Shown: positions 20,637 through 31,800 of the stretch, piece by piece
How the letters are laid out: each line of letters begins with the position of its first letter
Numbering within the stretch: position 1 is the first letter of the stretch
Assembly (NCBI GenBank): GCA_021613335.1
Contig: JAJTWR010000446.1
Span: forward strand, 311,501 to 375,500
Origin: Whitmania pigra
Lineage: Eukaryota; Annelida; Clitellata; Hirudinida; Haemopidae
Direction: 5' to 3'
DNA length: 64,000 nucleotides
Notes under the pieces: generated by a model
Told to the model about the DNA's origin: nothing
The model's input: only the letters and a program-made list of their open reading frames with translations
The model's database searches: none
Translations under genes and position numbers: made by a program

Positions 20637-23430
20637 TGTACTGTCCTCCTCTTCAGTTAAACTGCAGCAGCAAAACCTCAGTTTCAACCCAACTACCTTT
20701 GAATCTCTTGCCGTTCACATAAACAAAGACGCCAAACACATAAACCTACTGACAATATACAGGACTGGAAACATAGAGACTCTGTTTTTTTCAGAACTCT
20801 CGGAGCTACTGCGTCGTTTTGTCATTGGCTCCCCGACACTGTTTGTTACTGGGGACATAAATATTCACCTCGAAAAGACTGATGATTCGAACAGCCTGGT
20901 CTTCAGTAATCTCATTTCATCTTTTGGCCTCAGACAGATTGTTGCCGGTCCCACCCATGATTGCGGTGGAACCCTGGACATTGTCCTTGAGAGAGACGAT
21001 GATGGCTTACCTGCTACGGCGGTCGAGAAGTTGGAAAGTGGTCTTTCTGACCACAAACTTCTAACTTGGATGACTTCGTCCTCACTCCCTCGTCACATAC
21101 CAGATGCAAATAAGGTCAGGCTCTGGAGGAATCTTGAAATGCCTCTCTTCGAACTACTTCTCAGCACCTCTCCTTTGACCAACCCAGAGATGTGGACCTC
21201 CATAGATGCTAATTGCCTGGCTGAGCTTTACAATGACACTCTCGGCGAGGTAGTCGAGAGGTCCCTCCCCCTATCGACGCCATGCTTCTACAAATACAGA
21301 CAGCCATGGTTTGATGCTGAGTGCATGAGGGTGAGATCACATCTGACTCGACTCAGAAAACGGCGTGCCAGCACCGACATCATCAGAGCTTGTGCCCGCT
21401 CGTATGCTACATCAAAAGCGTCGTAAATACTATGCCAGGCGCATAGCAGAGGTGCGCCATCCTGCCAGAAGATGGAAGCTCATCGGAGATGCTACTGGTT
21501 TAGGCAGCGTCAGAAACAGATTGGCTGCTCCGGCCCCTCTAGTCTACCGCGAGTACCTTGATGGAAAATTGACTGCCATCCGTTCAGCCACGAGTGATGC
21601 TCCACCACCACACTTCCTTCCCTGTGTCACGGATTCGGGGCTGCAGCAATTTTAGCCAACCTCCATAGGCGAGATCCATGAGCTCATCAACTCCCTTCCC
21701 CACAAGCAGTCAGGACTTGACCCAATACCCACTTGGTTGCTGAAGAAGGTCTCGAATGTTCTTGCTCCATTCGTCGTTCATCTGTTCAACAAATCCTTAC
21801 TCCTGGGCCAAGTTCCTTCACTCATTCAAGATGGCACAAGTTCAGCCCATACTCAAGAAGCCCATCCTCGACCTGTTAGCACCTTCATCGTACCGCCCAA
21901 TATCGAATCTAAGCGTCATTTCAAAGCTTCTTGAACGACTCGTAATTAGACGCCTCCTGTTCTACCTCAACAGCAATGTTCTCTTTCCCAGCACACAGTC
22001 TGCCTATCGACCGCCTCACTCTACTGAGACCGCCTTACTGAAGGTTGTGTCTGACATACGCATGGCACTTGATGCAGGTCGGGTCTCCCTCCTCCTTCTG
22101 CTGGACATGTCAGCGGCCTTTGACACCGTCGACCATGACATCCTCATCGCCAGGCTGGATGAAACATTTGGAGTTCGTCACAATGCACTGCAGTGGTTCA
22201 GAAATTATTTGTCGGAACGACATGAGACAATAGTGTCGTCACAATCTAGTCCCACCCATCTTGTGCAATCGGGCGTTCCCCAGGGATCTGTCTTGGGACC
22301 AATATTGTTCACATTATATGTGGCTGACATTGAAAGCATCATCTCCAAACATAGACTTTTTAGTCATCAGTATGCCGATGACATTCTGATCTACGGCAAC
22401 TCCAGACTTGAAGATGCCCCTACCCTTGTTGGTCGTTTGTCGGACTGCCTTCACGATATTATTTCCTGGACAGCCTCCAATAGGCTACTACTCAATGCTG
22501 ACAAGACTGAAGCAATCTGGTTCGGCACCCCGGCTCGACTTGGTCACATCAGTGACCTCCCGCTTCAGCTGGCGGGTTCTTCCATCACCCCTTCACGGAC
22601 AGTCAGGAATCTGGGGGTCTACTTGGACTCTTCCCTTTTCATGAAGTCCCATGTAAATCGGGTTGCTGCTGCTTGCTATTCCAAGCTTCGCATCCTCAAT
22701 GAGGCGAAGCCATTCCTACCACCTGAGGCATTCCGGTCTCTCACTATTCAATTTATTCTATCGCGGCTTTACTGCAATTCTCTGCTGGTTAACGTCAATC
22801 ACCAAGTCATTAGCACCTTCCAGACCATCATGAACACGGCTGCCAGGCTCATACAAGGAGGGAGGCTATAGTACCATATCTCCCCGGTACTTGCTAATCT
22901 TCACTGGCTGAAGATCCCGGAGCGGGTGCTGTACAAGACTGCCCTCCTAGTCTACAAGGCCGCCACAGGTCAAGCCCCTCGGTACTTGACTGAACTACTG
23001 ATCAGTACCACAGCTGTCCCTGGCAGGGCATCACTCCGCTCATCCGAGACTAGGACCCTGGTCGTTCCACGGTCTCGCAGTGTCAGGCAGGGTGATCGGG
23101 CCTTTTATGTCGCCGCTCCCGTGATCTGGAACCTGCTTCCTCCGAACATTCGTCTGGCTCAATCGTCAGAAGCCTTCAAATCCGGACTGAAAACCCATCT
23201 ATTTGTGACCTCATATCAATAATTCTTTAATCTATAGTTTGTTTTTTGTCCCTGTCTCTATTATTTTATTTTACTCCATTTTGTTTACTCACTTTTATTC
23301 TATTCTTATCTTATTTTATTTTATTTCATAGACTGTGTAATTGTGAGCTCTTGTTCGCCGTGCCTTTACATCCCTTCGGGATTACATCGAGCACGTAAAA
23401 TATTGGATAAATAAATGTAAAAATGTAAAT
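20637..23430 (+). mobile_element. L2/CR1-like LINE, near full ORF2, nested in the gypsy remnant
   Basis: The endonuclease end is visible at about 20650-21426 (VTGDINIHL, GLSDHKLL). A frame break near 21426 is followed by the RT at 21756-22871 (STQSAYRPPHSTETALL, LDMSAAFDTVDHDIL, GVPQGSVLGPILF, HQYADDILIYG), then a stop at 22869 and the C-terminal block at 22926-23222. The 3' end has a short hairpin (ATCCCTTCGGGAT) and TGTAAA repeats, typical of L2-type LINEs. It splits the gypsy gag zinc-knuckle coding sequence exactly at the KNNYN codons, so it inserted after the gypsy. A second, 5'-truncated copy lies inverted at 30862-32346. Confidence 0.85.
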
Positions 23431-23760
23431 GTTATAGTTGTTCTTTGGGCAATCCTTCTTCAGATGAAGCAAAGATCCACAGACGAAGCACGCTTCCTTA
23501 GTTGAAGATCGCGTGTTCTCTTTAATAGGGAGATCCTGACGATTCTTCTTCCTATAGCTGCTTCTCTGAACTGCTTTCAACATCATGGTGAAGAATGTCA
23601 TCTATTGTCTCTTAAGACCTACGACGCTCTCATACTCATTGACCAGATCCGCCATCGTGCATCCTTACTGTTTCTCGTGCATCACCTGAAGATGAAATAG
23701 CTACAGTAGGAGACCTGCTCAGTGACCTCACAAATTTGCATATCAACAATTTCTCATTCA
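23431..23760 (-). mobile_element. Gypsy gag fragment with CCHC zinc knuckle
   Basis: Minus-strand 23601-23430 encodes CFVCGSLLHLKKDCPK, a CCHC zinc knuckle of a retrotransposon Gag nucleocapsid. It is the part of the 19434-20636 element left of the LINE insertion when read on the minus strand. Frames upstream are broken. Confidence 0.65.
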
Positions 23761-23820
23761 ATTAACTATTTGGAAACAAGCTTTGTATTAAAAATTTAAT
23801 CCAAATGAAAATAAACCAAC

Positions 23821-26800
23821 AAACCCGGGCTGCCTCCGAAGAAGACAAGATCTCCTAAAAAGAGAAAGAGGAAAGACCCCAACGAACCCCATAAGTGGGT
23901 ATCGACAATGGACGTTGATAGTCGTTATGATGGTGATGATAACTTGCCTTCGCGCTTTTAGGTCACCGGTATTCTCTAACCTTTATTATTGTAATCCTCA
24001 CTGTCGTCGTCGTCATGAAATCGACGTATGTTTCATAAACCGTCTTGCGAATTGTATACATTTCAGCAGTGATGGGTAGTTACTAACTATAAGTAGTTAA
24101 CTACTAGTTAATAACTACTTTAAAGTAGTTAGGAAGTAGTTAATAACTACTCTTTAAGAAGTAGTTAAAAAATAGTAGTTAACTACTTTAAAAGTTATTA
24201 CATTAACTACTTATTAACTACATTAACTACTTAATAACTACTCTTTAAAAAGTAGTTAAAAAATAGTAGCTAACTACTTTAAAAGTAGTTATTAACTACA
24301 AATAGTAAATTAGACCGGTGATGAGAGAGTGCATAATTTGATACTTTAAAAGTAGTTATTAACTACAAATAGTTAACTACTTTTTAACTACTTTTTTAAA
24401 AAATTTTAAAATAAAATGAAGAAAAATAATTTTTTCCAAAAGCCCTACATCGCTAACAATCACCACCTCTGTGGACAATGCAATGCGGCTCAGAACAGTG
24501 AATATGATGATTTATATGACTATGTGGAAAGTGTACCAAACTCTTTTGATAATGTGTTAGCTGAACAGCTTAATGATTATTTATCAAACTCCGCAAGAAA
24601 TGTACAAACTCTACTTAATTATCCAACTGTTTGTGCTGCATTCATCAAGCTTAATTCAACATTACCAAGTTCGGCAGCAGTTGAAAGAATTTTTAGTGTA
24701 GCAGGGCAAGGTTTTATGTAACAGACGATGTAAATTATAGGATAATCATATTGACATGATGATTTTTTTAAGAGATCGATTGAAACATCCACTGAATACT
24801 TCTGTTTTTGATCAATTTGGATAATAAAATTTTGTTGAAAATGTTACACTAGTGTAAATAAATATGCTAATAATTATGTCTTGTTCAATAGTCCAGAAAA
24901 TTAATTTTATCAAATGTCAACGGAAAAGTAGTTAAAATAGTAGTTAAAAAGTAGTTAACTACTAAGCAAGTAGTTAAGGAGTAGTTACTAACTACTTATT
25001 TAAAAAGTAATTAAAAATAGTTAGTAACTACTTTTTTATAAATGTAGTTAACTACAGTAGTTAACTACTTTTTAAGTAGTTAAAGCCCATCACTGCATTT
25101 CAGCGCAATAATCTCATGGTGACACCTTCTGTGTTTGAAGAAGAATTGTTGAGAATAAATGTTGCTGATAACACGCTGATTTATAGCAACATTCCGTTTG
25201 CGTCCTCTTTTTACAAAGTGTTCGCATAAATTTGCTCCGTAAATGTAATTCATTTTCATGAACTTTTATTTTAAAAATACCTGGTAGATTTTGAACGATG
25301 TTATACAATATGTAACTCAATTCGTAATTTAATACTCTTTACAATATGCAACTCAATTCGTAATTCAATACTCTTTACAATATGTAACTCAATTCGTAAT
25401 TTAATACTCTTTACAATATGTAACTCAATTCGTAATTCAATACTCTTTACAATATGTAACTCAATTCGTAATTCAACATTCTTTACAGGCCGGTATCCGC
25501 GTACTCTCTCTTCTTCCGAAATGCACAGGCCGCCATCAAAAGTCAGAATCCCAGTGCCACTTTTGGCGACGCATCCAAAATTGTGGCCGCCATGTGGGAC
25601 AACCTGGCAGACGACCTTAAAAACGTGAGTTTCTGAAACGTTTCAAGGAAATACGATGTTTCAGTTACGGTTTAGTTTAGTATAATAATAACTTTACACG
25701 AGGCAATTATTCCACCTCTCTACGGTTGTTTACGATGCATTTGCTTAGAAATCGCGAAACATTCTTGACGATCACTTGAATTGAATGAATAAAAGCTCGC
25801 ATTCTCTCGCTCATTCACAATTTCAACTCTTGCCAAACAATCTGTCGTTGTTTAAAAATGACAAAAAACTTAATTTACATGGACATGCTGTTTAAAAGTA
25901 GCGAATTTTCTTTTATGTGAAAAGTTGATTGCTTTTTTAATTGCCTCATCGACATTTCTCCGAGTCCTGCGTGGTCTCATCAATTCCTGCTTCATCATGC
26001 AACAAATGTTCATCACATTTTTATTAACAATTTTCCTGGAATTGTAATTTTGTACTTTTTTTTATGAATCCGGCGTTTAATCTAAATGCAAGTTTTACTG
26101 CGCAAGTAATTGCCGCATTAGTTTTCAAATTACGTAGCAGCATCATCTGTCCTTCCCATTTATTCTGCGCAGATCATTTGCCGGTTTTTGATCCAACTCT
26201 GAAACAATCATGTCGTTATAAAATCTCTTTTAATTCTGCCAATTAACGTTGTTTCTCTAAGCGCAGTGCTTTGTTGTCCATTAAAATTCGACGTTCTAAT
26301 AATTCCCGTCAAAGTTAATAAGTCGATGCATTTAAAAACCTAAGCCGAATAATTAAACTTCTTGGGAAATTTATTTTGCCTCTTTCTTATTTTATCCTCG
26401 TTTGTTCTCAATTAACTCACACTTTCGATGTTTTTTTTGTCGAAATTTAAGTTGGCTGTTTGTGTTGTGGAGGAATTTGGAATTTAAAGTCACATTTATT
26501 ATTTAGGAGAGAGAATTTTTGCGAGAACTCAGTTGTTATGCACATATTCCCGGAGAGATTTGAGTATAGGTTTTTATTTTGTGAAATTATTTTATTAAAA
26601 GACTCGTTCGAGTAATTTGTGATGGTAAACATCCTCTGCATTGTAACTGAGGCAATAAAGAAGGATTTTTATGTGCTCTCATGAAGATTGGGAATGTGGA
26701 AGATGAGCAGATTTTTAAGAGGCACAACAATAAAAGTCACTCGGGACGATTCTGATTCACTTGTATTCTGCAGGGTCATGTTCTTAATCATTCTCATTAG

Positions 26801-28470
26801 CACTACAAATACATTCTCATTACATTGCAGTATTACAAGCGACAAATGGAGATGGCCAAAAAGGAATATCTGAAACAACTGGCAATATATCGCTCTAGTC
26901 TTGCCTCGAAGGTAAGAACGATAATAATGATGACGGTGATGATGTTTTCTGAAAGTCCAGTGGCCAAAAGATTGCGCCAATGAAAATTTATCGTGAAAGT
27001 GAATAACTTTGATTGACGATTGCTAGGAATCGCAGGGAACAACGAATTCAAACGAAGCCACGGCCTCTCAAGAGGGAGGATCAGAAGACAAGACCTCGGA
27101 AGATATTTCCTCAAGTTCTCTCAGCCAAGATCAAAATGTTTCCACTACGACCACCTGCCTGCCATCTACACAACTGGAAGCAGAGCAGCAACAAAACTCA
27201 CCCGCTCAACTCTCTCCTGGTCAGCATGCATCTCAACAACCGCCGCTCGTTGCCATGGCAAAGAACTTCCAGCTTTCAGCGGAAGTAGCATCAGGGAGGT
27301 ACATGATGATGAACCAGTACCCTCATTTCAACCAGCAGATGCCCTACGTGCACCCCATGTCCCATCATCACCAAGTGGTGCAGACGAGTCATGACGATCA
27401 CATTCTCATGTGCAACATCATGCCATCTTATAATCAGGTAAGTCGCATTTGTTTGTCATCTGCTTTCGTCTCTTTCAAGGTCAAGGTTTTAGTCAATGCC
27501 GACCTAGATTCCGGTATTGCACAAAGCTGATAAAGCGCTAAGTTCAATTGATTGATAGTCTTTGATAGCAATCGATGTCTAGAAGCCAAAACGAAGGAAA
27601 CCGGATTAATATGCAACATTGGCACGCCACTGTAATTAAATCTAATGCTAAGCAAGATTTAGACTTAAGCAAATTGAGTGATCAATCGGCTGCCTCATCA
27701 TTTAATGTCAAAAAAATGCGCCGCATTCAATTTTAATCAATCAACATTTTGATCAATGGACCAATTCATCATAATCTCCGTCATGCTTCCATTAAAGTGG
27801 CATTCACTCAGATTCAGCAATTTGCCATCAGAAAGTCGGGGCCCCGGAGGGGACATAAAATGCCCCGTCACGTGATTGATGCGTAGCTGATGTGCTATTA
27901 ATAACTTATCTGATGCAATGCAACCACAGCTTTCATTCTCGACGGAATTAGTTCACATCTATTCAATTAAAGATAAGGATACAAAACTGTGTTAATCGTC
28001 TTCATCATCGCTTAAGATGTCTCGCATGGATGAAGTCATCTCCCAGCCTCAGAACATGTACTCTAACTTCAACTATTCAACAGAGGGCTACGATTTCGTT
28101 CCACTGGAAACCTTCAACAGGTGAAGACATTATTCTTCAGCATTCTGCTGAGCGTTTACAGAAAATATTTTAAAACCCAACCTCGCTAATTAATGTGAAT
28201 GGTGACGAGATATCTATTAACTAATTAGCTGGCATTACATGAACTTCTTCAGTTTTTACGTATTACCAAGAACATACGACGGCGCTTCGCTCCAAGCGGT
28301 GGCTAATCGTTAGCGCGCTTCACTTTATTGACTTAAAGCTTCCTTCATCGAAAGTGAAAAGTTGACATAAACATGAAAGCCACTTTAACAACACTCACTA
28401 TGTCATTTTACTTATTTTCAGAAATATTGAAGCCAATTCTGAACTGGATGAATCCCTAAAGATCACATAA
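23821..28470 (+). CDS. TOX-family HMG-box protein, C-terminal part
   Basis: Exons: about 23821-23894 (PKKKRKR-type basic run, then KDPNEPHK), 25489-25624, 26831-26911, 27027-27437, about 28018-28120 and 28422-28470 (TAA). The HMG box reads [21 protein letters not shown] ... [20 protein letters not shown] ... [18 protein letters not shown], very close to TOX, TOX2, TOX3 and TOX4 proteins. These are nuclear DNA-binding regulators of chromatin and cell fate. After the box come a Ser/Gln-rich segment and a His/Met-rich segment ([18 protein letters not shown]), as in TOX C-termini. The junction AA|G between the first two exons restores Lys. Exons before 23821 are not found; the gypsy and LINE block lies immediately upstream. 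The gene ends about 370 bp from the convergent CDK9 stop. Confidence 0.85.
24067..25095 (+). mobile_element. hAT element with subterminal repeats, internally deleted
   Basis: Terminal inverted repeats start CAGTGATGGG and the element is flanked by the 8-bp duplication CATTTCAG (24059-24066 and 25096-25103), as expected of hAT. Both arms are dense in the motif AGTAGTTAACTACTTT. The centre holds an ORF at 24416-24721 ending in [20 protein letters not shown] and [12 protein letters not shown], the hAT C-terminal dimerisation region. The catalytic part is gone, so it would need a helper. It lies in the TOX intron between 23894 and 25489. Confidence 0.9.
25309..25488 (+). repeat. 36-bp minisatellite ending at the TOX HMG-exon splice acceptor
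   Basis: Five units of exactly 36 bp with core ACTCAATTCGTAATT and ACTCTTTAC. The last unit ends TTCTTTACAG, the acceptor of exon 25489-25624. In the earlier units the same position reads CTTTACAA, so they are acceptor-like but lack the AG. Confidence 0.85.
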
Positions 28471-28523
28471 ATCGGGATAATCATAAGTAATAATAAAACG
28501 TAGATATTTGTACAGAAAGTTGG

Positions 28524-28529
28524 AATAAA
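28524..28529 (+). terminator. Candidate poly(A) signals, TOX-like gene
   Basis: AATAAA at 28524-28529, with a second at 28492-28497, 22-54 bp past the stop at 28468-28470. Confidence 0.45.
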
Positions 28530-28712
28530 CTTTTGTAAGCTGTTCCACCTATTTATTTAGTTCCTCTCATCCATCCAACTTTATCGAACTCATTGTTGCA
28601 GTTTCTTACAAGAATTCACTATCAGAAATGTAGAAAGCAAATTTGGTGTTTGAATTATAAATATTAACTATACTTTTACCTGAATATAAACAAATTAATA
28701 AAGGAATCCATT

Positions 28713-28718
28713 TTTATT
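28713..28718 (-). terminator. Candidate poly(A) signal, CDK9
   Basis: AATAAA on the minus strand about 120 bp past the CDK9 stop, in the 370-bp gap between the convergent TOX and CDK9 genes. The rest of the gap (28530-28839) holds nothing else recognised. Confidence 0.4.
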
Positions 28719-28839
28719 CGACAAATACATGACCAAGAACGCTAACAAAAATTGAATTAAATCAAATCTAAAGAAATAGTTTTAAATCAGAATTTCTGAA
28801 ACTTTGTACATTTAAAAATTATTGGTTAAAAGCAATAAA

Positions 28840-31800
28840 TCAAAACACCCTCTCGTAGTTCTGATCGTTGTACCCGTTCATAGGTCTGTGAAGGGTGTGG
28901 CTGGCGGCGTGCTGTGCCGGACCTCCTTGTACTGCCTTTGCCTTGCGAGGAGGAGCATGCATTTCGAACATGGACATTTTGAGATCGGAAATAACCTTGA
29001 GATCGGAAGGCATCGGCTCCTGCCAGAAAAAGTCGTGGTTGAGGGCAGTGTCCGAATCGATGCGCTGTTTCGGATCCAAGACGAGGAGTTTGTCGAGAAG
29101 ATCGAGCGCATGCCTGTCCTTCACGTAAACTTCTAATCGTTCCTTCACCTTCCTTGTTTTGCCCTTTTCCAGTTCAAGTTTATTGTAAAACTCCAACTTT
29201 TCAACTCCTGGCCACACTTCAGGCGTTATTGAGCCGCACAGGTGACTAATGAATTTTAATTGCTGTTGTTCGCTGGTACCCTGCATTATGGGACACCTAG
29301 TCCACATTTCTGCCATTATGCATCCGGCACCCCACATGTCGATGGCCGGTCCGTAGTCGCGCTCCCCTAGCAGAAGTTCGGGAGGTCTGTACCACAGGGT
29401 GACCACCCTGTTCGTATATCTGTTGGGAGCTCCTTTGCTGATGCTGTAGGCTCTGGCTAATCCAAAATCGGCCAATTTGAGTGTGCCAGTTTTTGTTATG
29501 AGAATGTTAGCAGCTTTCATATCTCTGTGAAGAATTTTGTTGTAGTGGATGAAGAAGAGACCATCCAAAAGCTGCTGCATGATCCTTTTAACGTCACCGA
29601 GAGTGAATATCACTTGATTATTGGCAAGGAGACCAGCAAGGTCATGCTCACAAAAATCAAAAACCAAATAGAATTGGCTTCTGTATCTGTTGGCATCTGA
29701 TGCTTTTGTTCTACAGACTTCAATCAAATTGACAATATTCTCATGCTTTAACAGTTGCAGTATTCTTATTTCTCTCAAGGCCGTAATGGGAAACTGAAGA
29801 TATTGGAAGGGTTATAACAATTGATTAGATGAAAATGCATTGAATATGAAACATGATAATATATTTCATCTGAGAACAACTGATTTAATTCAGTTTAGAT
29901 GCTATAAAATGTACACCTTAGCAAGTCATTGGCTTATATGGCATATATACTCAGGCATACATGTTCTAACAAAGTTAATTTGTTCAGCATCAAGAAATGG
30001 TTAGCCTTATTATTTCAACAACTGATGTAATACAAGTGATAGAAAAAAGGTTATAACAGCAATTATTCTTCAAATAACTTAGGTTTAAAATAGTGCATAA
30101 AACTTAAATTTAGAGAAAATTTATAATATCATATGAAAGTATTTTTCACTTTGATTAAACAATGGCCCATTAATTCACATAAAAGGAAATTTTAGTGGAT
30201 GCTTACAAATTTTGATTTATTTAATAGCTGAAAATATCAGCAAGAGTGTTAATTTAAAAGAAAGTTACCAATAAAAATGGGTAAGTCGTAATAATATTTA
30301 CAGCACTGTATTTCCATTGCACAATCACTATCCACATCACTTTAACCTCTTTATGTTTTTTCGTGGTATTTACCTCCTCAAATTCATTGTTTAATGATAA
30401 AAGCTCCCAAAATTTCCTTCAAGAAGTTTGATTGGACAAAAATGTTAATCAAGAAACTTTACGAAAAAAAACCTTAAGAAGTAAATTCAACACTCAGGTC
30501 TAAAAGGATGGAATGAATCAGTTCATTTTAAAAATATAATTTGAAGGGAAGGATATTAAATGCATGAACACTCACTCCTTCTTTCTCATTCTCCATGAGG
30601 ACCTTCTTCAATGCAACAATCTTCTTTGCTTTCTTGCACCTGGCCATGAACACCTCACTGAAAATTTAAAAGTTTAAACATCAATAATAATAATATTATA
30701 ATGTTATTCATTATAATGATGATGATGATCATGATGATGAATAACATCATCATCATCATCATCATCATCCTTGTCACCACCTATTATTAGAATAATATTA
30801 TAATGTTATTATTATTACTATTATTGTCATTATCAATATCATTATTACATGACTACATTTACATTTATTTATCGAATATTTTACGTGCTCGATGTAATCC
30901 CGAAGGGATGTAAAGGCACGGCGAACAAGAGCTCACAAATATACAGTCTATGAAATAAAATAAAATAAGATAAGAATAGAATAAAAGTGAGTAAACAAAA
31001 TGGAGTAAAATAAAATAATAGAGACAGGGACAAAAAACAAACTATAGATTAAAGAATTATTGATATGAGGTCACAAATAGATGGGTTTTCAGTCCGGATT
31101 TGAAGGCTTCTGACGATTGAGCCAGACGAATGTTCGGAGGAAGCAGGTTCCAGATCACGGGAGCGGCGACATAAAAGGCCCGATCACCCTGCCTGACACT
31201 GCGAGACCGTGGAACGACCAGGGTCCTAGTCTCGGATGAGCGGAGTGATGCCCTGCCAGGGACAGCTGTGGTACTGATCAGTAGTTCAGTCAAGTACCGA
31301 GGGGCTTGACCTGTGGCGGCCTTGTGGACTAGGATGGCAGTCTTGTACAGCACCCGCTCCGGGATCTTCAGCCAGTAAAGATTAGCAAGTACCGGGGAGA
31401 TATGGTCCTATAGCCTCCCTCCTTGTATGAGCCTGGCAGCCGTGTTCATGACGGTCTGGAAGGTGCTAATGACTTGGTGATTGACGTTAACCAGCAGAGA
31501 ATTGCAGTAGTCAAGCCGCGATAGAATAAATTGAATAGTGAGAGACAGGAAAACCTCAGGTGGTAGGAATGGCTTCGCCTCCTTGAGGATGCGAAGCTTG
31601 GCATAGCAAGCAGCAGCAACCCGATTCACATGGGACTTCATGGAAAGGGAAGAGCCCAAGTAAACCCCCAGATTCCTGACTGTCCGTGAAGGGGTGATGG
31701 AAGAACCCGCCAGCTGGAGCGGGAGGTCACTGATGTGACCAAGTCGAGCCGGGGTGCCGAACCTGATTGCTTCAGTCTTGTCAGCATTGAGTAGTAGCCT

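Noticed and set aside
25309..25488. Regular 36-bp repeats as a CRISPR-like array
   Set aside because: The units are contiguous with no unique spacers and the context is eukaryotic, so this is a minisatellite.
28822..29136. ORFs on the plus strand within CDK9 exon 3
   Set aside because: They are antisense shadows of the intact CDK9 kinase frame.
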